Origin: Bacteroides sp.
GTDB lineage: Bacteria > Bacteroidota > Bacteroidia > Bacteroidales > SM23-62
Assembly (NCBI GenBank): GCA_030667765.1
Contig: DAOUVF010000068.1
Coordinates: forward strand, 1-10,110
DNA length: 10,110 nucleotides
Direction of reading: 5' to 3'
The translations under genes were made by a program, and so were the position numbers. Each line of letters starts with the position of its first letter. The stretch's first letter is position 1. The notes under the pieces are model-generated. The model saw nothing but the letters and a program-made list of their open reading frames with translations. It did not search any database and was not told the DNA's origin. Of the stretch, positions 1 through 7,183 are shown one piece after another.

Positions 1-759
1 TAAGGCAATACCCAGCAACACAAAGGGTATGCTTAACCATTGCCCCATGTTCAGGGCCATCCCCAGCTCGAAGTCTACCTGGTCCTCTTTGATGAACTCG
101 ATCAGGAATCGCATACCAAAGACCAGGATAAGGAACCAGCTGAAGAGGGTCCCTGGACGGAATTTCGCATCCCTCCGGATGTAAATGGTCAACAGCAGGC
201 CAAAGACCAGGAAATAGGTCAATGCTTCATAGATCTGGGTGGGGTGTTTCGGAACCACTTCCAGGTTTTTGATAAAAACAAATCCCCATGGGAGAGCGGT
301 TTCAATCCCGTAAATCTCGGAATTCATGAGGTTGCCCAGCCTGATCAAGGCCCCTGCCAGTGCCACCACGACAACAATTCTGTCGAGGATCCAGATGAAT
401 GGTTTCTTGTACTTCCGGACAAACAGCCAGAGTGCAACCAGAATTCCTATTGCCGCCCCATGACTTGCCAGTCCCCCGCGCCAAATTTTCAGGATTTCCA
501 CCGGGTTTTTCAGGTAATATTCAGGTTCGTAAAAAAGGCAATGTCCCAGTCGGGCTCCTATCACTGTCCCGATTGCCATATAGATGGTCAACTTGTCAAG
601 CAGCTCTACAGAGAGGCCTTCCTTTTTGAAAAACCTCATGAAGATTAAATATCCGAAGAAAAATCCGGAAGCAAACAGCAGTCCGTACCAGCGAACGGCG
701 AAATTGCCGATCCGAAAAATCTCGGGATTCATATCCCAGTTTATTGCACCAAAAATCAT
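1..759 (-). CDS. lgt: Prolipoprotein diacylglyceryl transferase (3'-truncated at window edge)
   Basis: Inner-membrane enzyme that moves the diacylglyceryl group of phosphatidylglycerol onto the lipobox cysteine of prolipoproteins, the first step of lipoprotein maturation. I translated the minus strand: 253 codons from ATG at 759 run without a stop to base 1, so only the last few dozen residues of a protein usually near 280 aa should be missing. The reading shows the Lgt pattern: NPEIFRIG near residue 11, RWYG at 23-26, GARLGH at 68-73, GGLASHG at 95-101, RLGNLMNSEIYG at 140-151, HPTQIYE at 172-178 and RFLIEFIKEDQ at 217-227. By alignment with E. coli Lgt, Tyr25, His100, Arg140, Asn143 and Arg217 correspond to functionally important residues (Y26, H103, R143, N146, R239). 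Several hydrophobic membrane segments are evident. It is divergent from a lipoprotein gene 43 bp away. No Shine-Dalgarno sequence precedes the ATG, as is usual in Bacteroidota. Identification is very secure. Confidence 0.97.
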   Translation of the reverse strand, partial: MIFGAINWDMNPEIFRIGNFAVRWYGLLFASGFFFGYLIFMRFFKKEGLSVELLDKLTIYMAIGTVIGARLGHCLFYEPEYYLKNPVEILKIWRGGLASHGAAIGILVALWLFVRKYKKPFIWILDRIVVVVALAGALIRLGNLMNSEIYGIETALPWGFVFIKNLEVVPKHPTQIYEALTYFLVFGLLLTIYIRRDAKFRPGTLFSWFLILVFGMRFLIEFIKEDQVDFELGMALNMGQWLSIPFVLLGIAL

Positions 760-771
760 GGATTATTCGTT

Positions 772-779
772 TATATTTG
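772..779 (+). promoter_or_regulatory. Candidate Bacteroidota -7 promoter element (TATATTTG) for the Big_5 lipoprotein gene
   Basis: TATATTTG is an exact match to the TAnnTTTG -7 element of the Bacteroidota primary sigma factor. It lies in the 43-bp gap between divergent lgt and the lipoprotein gene, 23 nt before the TTG start at 803, which would give a leader of roughly 15-20 nt. No TTG-type -33 element stands at the usual 19-21 bp spacing (the nearest is at 744-746), so the call rests on the -7 box and its position only. Confidence 0.45.
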
Positions 780-802
780 CAAGACGCTAAAGATAAGCAA
801 AG

Positions 803-2671
803 TTGTATAGATTATTTCATATCCTACTATCCTTTTTGGTCTTGATTATCTTAGTGCAATGTGCGAAAATCGGATCTCCCAGTGGCGGACCCAGGGACAT
901 CGCCCCACCTGTATTACTGAAATCCAAACCCCTGAACAAGTCCACCCTTTTTACGGGTACGCAATTAGAGTTCACTTTTGATGAGTTCATCAATTCCCAG
1001 GGGATGAGCCAGGAACTGGTAATATCTCCCCCCATGGAAGAAACACCTGAGATCCGTATGCGGGGCAAAACACTGGTCATTGAATTCTTGGAAGATCTGC
1101 GGGAAAACACCACCTATACCCTGAGCTTTGGAGAGACCATCAAGGATCTTAACGAGGGAAATATCCTGAGGAACTTTGAGTTTGTTTTTTCTACAGGTGA
1201 AAAACTTGATTCCCTGGGAGTATTGGGGATGGCTGTTCAGGCCTTTAACCTGGAACTCCCGGAGACAGAAGATCCCATCTTTGTGATGCTGTATGAAATC
1301 CTGAGTGATTCTGCTCCCCTCCTTGAAATTCCGGATTATGTCGGCAAGATCACCCCGCAGGGGGCCTTTCTGATCAATAATATGCGGCCCGGAACCTACA
1401 GGTTGTTTGCCTTACAGGATCTGAACCGCAATTACAAGTATGATGTCCCGGAGGAAATGATAGGATTCATAGACACAACACTCCTGCTCGATCCCGGCAT
1501 GTTCGATTACAAAATGACGGATACTATTCCCGAGCCGGACAGCTTGCTGGTGGATTCTCTGGACATTGATCTGCAGGACAGTCTGGGCCTTGACATGGAG
1601 GATACCCTCATTGTGGAAGTCTCTGATTCAGTCATGCTGGCTGAGCTTGGTAAATATTCAGTATATGTTGATATTTTTCTTTTCCAGGAAGACAATAAAC
1701 CACAGTACCTGTCAGACTATGCCCGTGACGACAGGCGTAAACTCAGCCTGTATTTTAACCGGGAGCTTACTCAAAGGGTCCAAATGGAACCTTATAATTT
1801 TGATCCTGCAGGAGATTGGTTCCTGCTGGAAGAGCATGTAATGAAAGATACTCTGGATTACTGGTTAATAGATTCTTTAGTATACAAAACAGACAGCCTG
1901 CATTTCCTTGCCGAATACCCGGTTACCGACTCCCTTCAGCAGATAATAACCTATTATGATACTCTGAAATTCAACTACAGGGAACCACAGAAGGCCACCG
2001 GACGTAGGAAGAGGCAGGAAGATAAAGAAGAGCCAGAGAAAGAAAAGATCACCTTATCTACCGGTGTATCAGCCAGCCAGCCACAGGACATACACAGGCC
2101 CATCAGTATAGAGGTCCAGCACCCCGTTTTCAGTACAGATCAATCCAGGATTTCTTTAACCATGAAAGAGGATACACTGAAGATCCCGGTCCCCTATTCC
2201 CTGGAGAAAGACAGCACGCGCATGCGAAGGTATTTCATGAAAGTTGACTGGGAATCAGAAATGCGCTATTTCCTGGATATTTATCCAGGCACATTTACAG
2301 ATATATATGGATTGACCCATGATACGATCAGCATCAATTTTATGACCCGGGGGATTGAATGGTATGGCAGGATCCTTCTGAATTTAAGCGGTGTTGACGG
2401 TCCCAAGATCATCCAGGTGATTGACAAGAATGATGAAATTGTCAGGGCAAGCAGAGTAATTGAAAACGGGCTCATTGAATTCCCGTTCCTGGAACCGGCT
2501 GGCTTCACCCTGAAGGTTGTGCACGATGACAATGGGAATGGTAAATGGGATACGGGCTCCTACCTTGAAGGAATACAGCCGGAAAGTGTTTCTTTCCATC
2601 CTGGAACCATCAGCATACGTTCCAACTTTGATCTGGAAATCAACTGGAACCTGAAATCGGCTGACCGCTAA
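803..2671 (+). CDS. Ig-like (Big_5) domain lipoprotein, 622 aa, TTG start
   Basis: Predicted envelope lipoprotein of a large Bacteroidota family with an N-terminal Ig-like Big_5 domain; its function is not established. A short hydrophobic signal (residues 4-18) leads to a lipobox LVQC with Cys20, followed by AKIGSPSGGPRDIAPP, the characteristic N-terminus of this family. The Big_5-like domain covers about residues 32-132, with FTFDEFI and NTTYTLSFGETIKDLNEGN typical of it. Residues 193-215 (RPGTYRLFALQDLNRNYKYD) and a C-terminal DDNGNGKWDTGSY near 575 are Asp/Asn/Gly-rich turns of beta-sandwich repeats. Residues 240-276 are acidic (12 Asp/Glu, no Lys/Arg) and residues 400-415 are a Lys/Arg/Glu cluster, both probably linkers. 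The start is TTG: an in-frame TAA at 794-796 closes the frame upstream, and starting any later would remove the signal peptide. It lies next to lgt, whose product would lipidate it. It ends directly against the convergent ROK kinase gene. Confidence 0.85.
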   Translation: MYRLFHILLSFLVLIILVQCAKIGSPSGGPRDIAPPVLLKSKPLNKSTLFTGTQLEFTFDEFINSQGMSQELVISPPMEETPEIRMRGKTLVIEFLEDLRENTTYTLSFGETIKDLNEGNILRNFEFVFSTGEKLDSLGVLGMAVQAFNLELPETEDPIFVMLYEILSDSAPLLEIPDYVGKITPQGAFLINNMRPGTYRLFALQDLNRNYKYDVPEEMIGFIDTTLLLDPGMFDYKMTDTIPEPDSLLVDSLDIDLQDSLGLDMEDTLIVEVSDSVMLAELGKYSVYVDIFLFQEDNKPQYLSDYARDDRRKLSLYFNRELTQRVQMEPYNFDPAGDWFLLEEHVMKDTLDYWLIDSLVYKTDSLHFLAEYPVTDSLQQIITYYDTLKFNYREPQKATGRRKRQEDKEEPEKEKITLSTGVSASQPQDIHRPISIEVQHPVFSTDQSRISLTMKEDTLKIPVPYSLEKDSTRMRRYFMKVDWESEMRYFLDIYPGTFTDIYGLTHDTISINFMTRGIEWYGRILLNLSGVDGPKIIQVIDKNDEIVRASRVIENGLIEFPFLEPAGFTLKVVHDDNGNGKWDTGSYLEGIQPESVSFHPGTISIRSNFDLEINWNLKSADR

Positions 2672-3631
2672 CTATCCCAGTATTTCCTTCCAGATCAAAC
2701 CTGCTGATCCCAGCACTGCTGCATTAGTTTCGGTCAGGCCGGAAGGAAGGATTTTCACTTTATTCCGGTAAATACTCAACAGGTTTTTTTCCATATAGGC
2801 CTTAACAGGTTTAAAAATGTGATCGCCGGCATTGGAGAGTCCGCCAAACAGGAATATTGCTTCGGGACTGAAAAGGGCGACTACGTCGGCAAGTGTTTTG
2901 CCCAGTGTCTTGCCGGTCACATCAAATGCCTTCATGGCAATGCGGTCTGCCTGGCTCGCAGCATCGGAAATATCTTTGGCTGTAAGTTTCTCAAAGGAGA
3001 TCTTACGGAGTTGGCTGTCATCTGTACGCAGTGCCAGCAATTCATATACCGTCCTGACAATCCCGGTGGCCGACACATAGGTTTCCAGGCATCCCTTCTT
3101 CCCACAACCACACTGGCGCCCATTTTCAACAACAGTTACATGTCCCATTTCCCCGGCAAAACCATCATGTCCGTATACAACCTTCCCATTCACCACAATC
3201 CCGCTTCCCAGACCGGTCCCCAGTGTTATAACAATGAAATCAGTCATATTCCGCGCTCCCCCGTACATCATCTCACCAAGGGCAGCCGCATTGGCATCAT
3301 TGGTCAGAACAATGGGAATATCGAAATGAGCTTTAAACAATTCCACGAAGGGGATCATTCCTTTCCAGTTCAGGTTTGGGGCATATTCTATGACACCCCG
3401 GTAATAATTACCATTGGGGGCACCGATCCCGATACCTGCCAGTTCCAGCTTGCCCTCCTGTTCTCTGAGAAGCTTCCGGACTGCCCTGGCAAGGTGTTCC
3501 ATATACGTATCTATATCCTTATGCGTGTCTGTTGAAATGGAAGTTTCCGCATATACCTTCCCTTCCTGGTCAACGATCCCCAATTTGGTGAAAGTACCCC
3601 CAATATCTATTCCGGCAACTACTTTTTTCAT
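2672..3631 (-). CDS. ROK-family sugar kinase (glucokinase-like), 319 aa
   Basis: Cytoplasmic ATP-dependent sugar kinase of the ROK family. Such proteins in Bacteroidota phosphorylate glucose and sometimes N-acetylglucosamine, and the exact substrate cannot be read from sequence. The N-terminal phosphate-binding motif is GIDIGGTFTK (residues 7-16). The catalytic Asp is D112 in TNDANAA. ExGH is at 161-164 and the ROK zinc site CGCGKKGCLE runs from about 174 to 183, with His164, Cys174, Cys176 and Cys181 as expected ligands. A second nucleotide-binding Gly-rich segment, LFGGLSNAG, is near residue 280. There is no N-terminal helix-turn-helix, so this is a kinase and not a ROK repressor. Length is normal for a kinase. 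The start ATG at 3631 sits just before the motif at the proper distance. It is divergent from the usp gene over 111 bp and abuts the lipoprotein gene tail to tail. Confidence 0.92.
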   Translation of the reverse strand: MKKVVAGIDIGGTFTKLGIVDQEGKVYAETSISTDTHKDIDTYMEHLARAVRKLLREQEGKLELAGIGIGAPNGNYYRGVIEYAPNLNWKGMIPFVELFKAHFDIPIVLTNDANAAALGEMMYGGARNMTDFIVITLGTGLGSGIVVNGKVVYGHDGFAGEMGHVTVVENGRQCGCGKKGCLETYVSATGIVRTVYELLALRTDDSQLRKISFEKLTAKDISDAASQADRIAMKAFDVTGKTLGKTLADVVALFSPEAIFLFGGLSNAGDHIFKPVKAYMEKNLLSIYRNKVKILPSGLTETNAAVLGSAGLIWKEILG

Positions 3632-3663
3632 TATGCAATAAGGTATTTATTCAGACAGGATTT

Positions 3664-3671
3664 CAAAAGTA
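3664..3671 (-). promoter_or_regulatory. Candidate -7 promoter element (TACTTTTG) for the ROK kinase
   Basis: On the minus strand, TACTTTTG matches TAnnTTTG exactly and lies 32 nt upstream of the kinase ATG at 3631, a sensible distance for a short leader. A clear -33 TTG is not visible at the standard spacing. No comparable box was found on the plus strand of this gap for the usp gene. Confidence 0.4.
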
Positions 3672-3742
3672 ATAAATTAAACGTAACCGAATGAGGCCTT
3701 TTATCGTTAATAACCAATAATATATAACTTATACCGGTCATC

Positions 3743-4597
3743 ATGAAGAATATTATCATCCCCATTGATTTCTCGGAAGATTCACAAAAGGGAATAGAGC
3801 TTGCCTTAATGTTTGCCAGGAAGCAATACACCAACGTTCAGCTGGTATATGTACAAAAGAAAAGTTCAGACTATAATAGTCCGGGGTATTTCGAGGGAGA
3901 AAAGAAGTGGGCAGAAAAGAAGTTCAAAGAAATCATTGCCAATTTTGAACCCAGAATGGAAAATGATTCAAAGCTCCGCTATATCATCAAATCCGGCAAG
4001 ATCTACAAGGAAATTGTAAGCCAGGTAGAATCATATAAAGAGGCCATGGTCATTGCCTCAACTCATGGAGCATCCGGTTTTGAAGAATTTTTCATGGGAA
4101 GCAATGCCTTTAAGATCATATCTGCGACTGAAAAACCGGTGCTGACTACCCGGACAGGCAGGATCCCTGAAGATATCAAAAATATAGTTATGCCGCTGGA
4201 TGTAACGATTGATACACGCCAGAAGGTGCCCATCACGGCAGATCTTGCCAAATTATTTGGAGCAGAGGTACATATTATTACGGTGAGTTCTTCAAGGGGA
4301 CAAAGGATCAGCAATCGGCTCGAGGCTTATTCAAGGCAGGCAGCCGGGTATTTTACCGCAAAAAAGGTCCCATTCCGGCAGAAATCCCTCTATGGGGAGA
4401 ATATAGTGGACCTGACTGTGGTTTATGCAGATTCTGTGAATGCCGATGTGATTACCATTATGAAAGAACAGTCAAGAAACCTGACATTCATGGGCAACCT
4501 GACACATCAGCTGTTGAATCATGCTACCATTCCGGTCCTGACACTCTCGAACAAGGAAACACATATCAAGACGGGTTTCAGCACCTACGGAGAATAG
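3743..4597 (+). CDS. Universal stress protein with two Usp domains, 284 aa
   Basis: Cytoplasmic UspA-superfamily protein with two tandem Usp domains, about residues 1-137 and 146-270; such proteins accumulate under stress or growth arrest and many bind ATP. Each half begins with a beta strand ending in Pro-x-Asp (IIIPIDFS at 4-11, IVMPLDVT at 148-155) and ends with the typical strand KPVLTT or IPVLTLS. The ATP-binding pattern G-2x-G-9x-G(S/T) is nearly kept in domain 1: S106-T-H-G109, nine residues, then G119-S120-N, with Ser replacing the first Gly. Domain 2 has only a remnant (MGN at 250-252), so it probably does not bind ATP, as often seen in tandem Usp proteins. The ATG at 3743 gives the standard MKNIIIPIDFS start; no Shine-Dalgarno is present. 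It is monocistronic and ends 7 bp from the convergent SDR gene. Confidence 0.93.
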   Translation: MKNIIIPIDFSEDSQKGIELALMFARKQYTNVQLVYVQKKSSDYNSPGYFEGEKKWAEKKFKEIIANFEPRMENDSKLRYIIKSGKIYKEIVSQVESYKEAMVIASTHGASGFEEFFMGSNAFKIISATEKPVLTTRTGRIPEDIKNIVMPLDVTIDTRQKVPITADLAKLFGAEVHIITVSSSRGQRISNRLEAYSRQAAGYFTAKKVPFRQKSLYGENIVDLTVVYADSVNADVITIMKEQSRNLTFMGNLTHQLLNHATIPVLTLSNKETHIKTGFSTYGE

Positions 4598-4604
4598 ATA
4601 GGTT

Positions 4605-5405
4605 TTATTCGTTAATCTTGTTTAACAGTTCCTTGCGGATTATTTTGGCCGCCTTTTTGATTTTAAAATTGGATGGCAATAGCCTGGTTATTTGCAGTAT
4701 ACATCTGTTCCAAAAACCGGGGACAATGATATTTTTACCCTTCAGCATCCCTTCGACTGCTATCTGTGCAATTTCATCAGCGTCCAGGATCAATGTTTTC
4801 TGAACCAGTTTCCCATGGGTCTTTATCCTGTCAAGGGTGCCGGTATTGGTCCGTACTCCATTGGGATTGACCACTGTAACACTGACAGAAGTATCTCTCA
4901 ATTCTTCATTGATGGCCAGGGAAAACAAGTGAACAAATGACTTTGAAGCCGCATAGACACTTTTGTAAGCAAGAGGCTGGTATGCCGAAAAGCTTCCTGT
5001 ATTTAGAATATATGCCTTTTTGTTTTGTTTTAACATGGGGATGAACAGCCGGCTGAGGATCACGAGTGCCCGTATATTCAACAGTATTCTTTCATCAGAA
5101 TATTCAATGGAAGATTCTTCAAAAATGGCAGATCCTGCAATACCGGCGTTGTTCATGAGGATATCGATGGTATAATTACTTTTTTCGCACCATTCAAGGA
5201 CCTTTCCAGGGGATGGGGGCCCCGTCAGGTCTATTCCCAGGGTATCAACTTTTACTGAAAAATCCTTCCGGATCTCATTGGCGGTCTGTTCGAGTTCGGG
5301 ACCGGGCAGAGCAACCAGCAGAAGGTTCATCCCTCTCCGGGCACACTCTCTTGCAAGGGCTTTCCCTATCCCCATGCTTCCCCCGGTAATTAAAGTATAG
5401 ATCAT
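4605..5405 (-). CDS. Classical short-chain dehydrogenase/reductase, 266 aa
   Basis: NAD(P)-dependent oxidoreductase of the classical SDR family; the substrate is unknown. Numbering from ATG 5405, the cofactor motif TGGSMGIG spans 7-14, NNAG 85-88, and the catalytic set is Asn110, Ser138, Tyr151 and Lys155 (YAASK), all present. After the second strand the sequence reads LLLVALPGPEL, without the Arg that often marks NADP preference there. The C-terminus (about 225-266) is rich in Lys/Arg and hydrophobic residues and may touch a membrane or a hydrophobic substrate. The frame stays open upstream to a TTG at 5423 and an ATG at 5417 (6 and 4 residues longer). I prefer ATG 5405 because it puts the first strand MIYTLITGG at the usual position and starts 1 nt after the stop of the upstream epimerase gene, suggesting translational coupling. 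It is the last gene of the minus-strand cluster. Confidence 0.9.
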   Translation of the reverse strand: MIYTLITGGSMGIGKALARECARRGMNLLLVALPGPELEQTANEIRKDFSVKVDTLGIDLTGPPSPGKVLEWCEKSNYTIDILMNNAGIAGSAIFEESSIEYSDERILLNIRALVILSRLFIPMLKQNKKAYILNTGSFSAYQPLAYKSVYAASKSFVHLFSLAINEELRDTSVSVTVVNPNGVRTNTGTLDRIKTHGKLVQKTLILDADEIAQIAVEGMLKGKNIIVPGFWNRCILQITRLLPSNFKIKKAAKIIRKELLNKINE

Positions 5406-5406
5406 A

Positions 5407-6411
5407 TCATTGCCCATATCCAAAATTTATCGTTTGCAGCCACTCAACCGTTCTGCGCAGTCCCTCTCTGAAATCCACCGGATCATAACCCAGTTCTGAC
5501 CTTGCTTTCTCACTTGATACAGCCCAATGATGGCTATATTTTTTCAAAAGTCCGGGGGTGATCAGGGGCCCCCGACCTGTTAATTTAGCAATTGTCAGCA
5601 TTATGGCCGCTATGGAAATTCCAATAAACAAAGGGATTTTTACCAAAAAATAACGGCTGGCGGTAACTTCCTTCAGGATACTGAAAAATTCGTTGAAAGA
5701 GAGATCGCTTCCTCCCAACAGGTAGCACTCACCTGTTCGCCCCTTCTCCATGGCCAGGATATGCCCATCAACAACATCATCTATGTAAACATAATTCCCG
5801 ACACTCCTGCCATTTCCGGGTATTATATGCCACCTCCCTTTCATATAATCACGGATCAGGCGAGTTACACCGTTACTGTCCCCCATTTTCCCCGGTCCAT
5901 AAATCCTTGTTGGATTAACTATAACCACGTCCATCCCGTCCCTTACATAGGCCTTAACTTTCATTTCTGCCTGGGCTTTGGACCTGTCGTAATGGATAAA
6001 ATAGGACTCAGCCATGGGACTGTCCTCCGAGTTGGGTTTTTCGCCCGATGGTCCAAAAACACCGGCTGTTGAAGTATGTACTACCCTTTTCACACCATAT
6101 TTCAGAGCTGACTCCAGAATGTTAACGGTCCCCCGAACATTTTGCTCATAAATACATTCAGGTTTCCTGGCCCATACAGCTGCAAATGCAGCCATGTGAT
6201 ATACCTGATCACACCCCTTCATGGCATTGTCAATGCTGGCCGGATCGGCAAGGGTCCCTTTAAAGGGCCTGATATTTTTGTGTTGGAGTTCAGCGATCTT
6301 CGCCTCAGACCTGTACATCGCATGCACCATGTGTCCGGATCCCGCCAGACTCAAAACCAGTTGTTTCCCGACAAATCCAGTAGCACCTGTGACCAGCACT
6401 GTACTCATCAT
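5407..6411 (-). CDS. Extended SDR: NAD-dependent epimerase/dehydratase-like protein, 334 aa
   Basis: Extended short-chain dehydrogenase resembling dihydroflavonol-4-reductase, 3-beta-hydroxysteroid dehydrogenase and HpnA-type proteins; the substrate is unknown. The Rossmann motif GATGFVG is at 9-15, the strand VYHMAAFAA at 70-78, the catalytic Ser/Thr near 114-115 (HTSTAGVFG) and YDRSK with Tyr141 and Lys145. VNPTRIYGPG at 165-174 and the NYVYIDDVVDGHILA segment at 206-220 are typical of the family. The C-terminal substrate domain holds a hydrophobic stretch at 257-277, seen in HpnA/DFR-like proteins, which could bind a lipid-like substrate or the membrane. It ends with the standard SSEKARSELGYDP...GLRRTVEWL motif. 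Start ATG 6411 overlaps the upstream CPBP stop as ATGA; a second ATG at 6408 is possible. The gene is followed after 1 nt by the SDR gene. Confidence 0.9.
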   Translation of the reverse strand: MMSTVLVTGATGFVGKQLVLSLAGSGHMVHAMYRSEAKIAELQHKNIRPFKGTLADPASIDNAMKGCDQVYHMAAFAAVWARKPECIYEQNVRGTVNILESALKYGVKRVVHTSTAGVFGPSGEKPNSEDSPMAESYFIHYDRSKAQAEMKVKAYVRDGMDVVIVNPTRIYGPGKMGDSNGVTRLIRDYMKGRWHIIPGNGRSVGNYVYIDDVVDGHILAMEKGRTGECYLLGGSDLSFNEFFSILKEVTASRYFLVKIPLFIGISIAAIMLTIAKLTGRGPLITPGLLKKYSHHWAVSSEKARSELGYDPVDFREGLRRTVEWLQTINFGYGQ

Positions 6412-7145
6412 CTTGTCTCTCGTTTTTTTACCCGGACCATTTCAGGGTGGAAAGCAATTGAGAACCATTCATTAGACAGGGCAAGGGTGATATGTATAAA
6501 TAAGGCGAACCAGAATGACCCGAGCTCGATGGTTAAATAGCTTAAAATAAAACCTAAAAAGATTGATCCGATGGTTTCCCTGGTTCCCTTTGGCAGGTGA
6601 ATCAGGCTATATAAAGAAATATTAATAATAATGGCCGGCCAATACCCAAAAGATTCAAGACAGGAAAAAAGCAGAAAGCCCCGGAACATGAATTCATACC
6701 CGGCCAGGTAAGTGATCCAGCTTATAGCACTCAGTGAGATCAGGCCGGAATTCCATTGCTTGACCCGGATCTGAGGATATTGAGCAAGATTGTTCTCATT
6801 CCGGGCAGCATAATTATTGATGACAACAACCAGTAAGGCAGCCGGGATCCACCAGATAATACTCTTTGCCAGATTATCCGTATTCAAGCCAAAATTGTTA
6901 ACCGGCATACGAAATACAAACAGAATGACCAGGAGCGGTATCAATCCATATAATAGGGCTCCGGACAATCGATGTAACATTATTTTGCGGATCGAGACAT
7001 CTTCCTGGCTGAATTTCTGCTCCAGCCGGTTTTTTAGTTGAATCGAAGAGGTAATTAAATAATATAACAGAAATGCAAGCGTGGTAACCGCAATGGCTAT
7101 TGTACCATTCAATAATTTAAAATCAGGTCCAAGGAATTCAGGCAT
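6408..7145 (-). CDS. CPBP-family intramembrane protease-like protein (degenerate motifs), 245 aa
   Basis: Polytopic membrane protein of the CPBP (CAAX protease/bacteriocin-processing, Abi) family. Hydrophobic segments lie at about 12-33, 63-80, 96-111, 134-150, 169-183, 192-208 and 210-226. Motif 1 reads GYEFMFRGFLLF (149-160): compared with the usual EExxxR, the first Glu is Tyr150, while Glu151 and Arg155 are kept. Motif 2 is YSLIH (179-183), an accepted variant of FxxxH with His183. Motif 3 has His218, but the residue four later, normally Asn or Asp, is Ala222 (the nearest Asn is 225). Two positions thought to form the active site of Rce1-like enzymes are therefore altered, so protease activity is doubtful. 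The gene overlaps the downstream epimerase gene by 4 nt and follows the DUF2461 gene by 38 bp. ATG 7145 is the first in-frame start; no strong ribosome-binding site is present. Confidence 0.85.
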   Translation of the reverse strand: MPEFLGPDFKLLNGTIAIAVTTLAFLLYYLITSSIQLKNRLEQKFSQEDVSIRKIMLHRLSGALLYGLIPLLVILFVFRMPVNNFGLNTDNLAKSIIWWIPAALLVVVINNYAARNENNLAQYPQIRVKQWNSGLISLSAISWITYLAGYEFMFRGFLLFSCLESFGYWPAIIINISLYSLIHLPKGTRETIGSIFLGFILSYLTIELGSFWFALFIHITLALSNEWFSIAFHPEMVRVKKRETR

Positions 7146-7183
7146 GAGATGCGAATATTGAAACTTAAAAGTATCAAATTAAA

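Noticed and set aside
40..648. 202-codon open frame on the plus strand
   Set aside because: It is entirely antisense to lgt, whose minus-strand translation is unmistakable. The plus-strand protein is Gln/Pro/His-rich and shows no domain or signal.
2819..3535. 238-codon open frame on the plus strand
   Set aside because: It lies antisense inside the ROK kinase gene, which has all family motifs in frame. The product is Cys/His/Ile-rich without recognisable motifs.
5216..5226. GC-rich run GGGGGCCCC as a possible hairpin or terminator
   Set aside because: It lies inside the SDR coding sequence (a Gly/Pro-coding stretch, DLTGPPSP), with no following T-tract on either strand.
5405..5423. Longer SDR starts at TTG 5423 or ATG 5417
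   Set aside because: They would add residues before the first Rossmann strand without family support. ATG 5405 gives the usual N-terminus. ATG 5417 cannot be fully excluded.
5761..6540. Two plus-strand open frames (103 and 132 codons) opposite the extended SDR and CPBP genes
   Set aside because: They are shadows of well-supported minus-strand genes. The second crosses the boundary between two genes and neither resembles a protein family.
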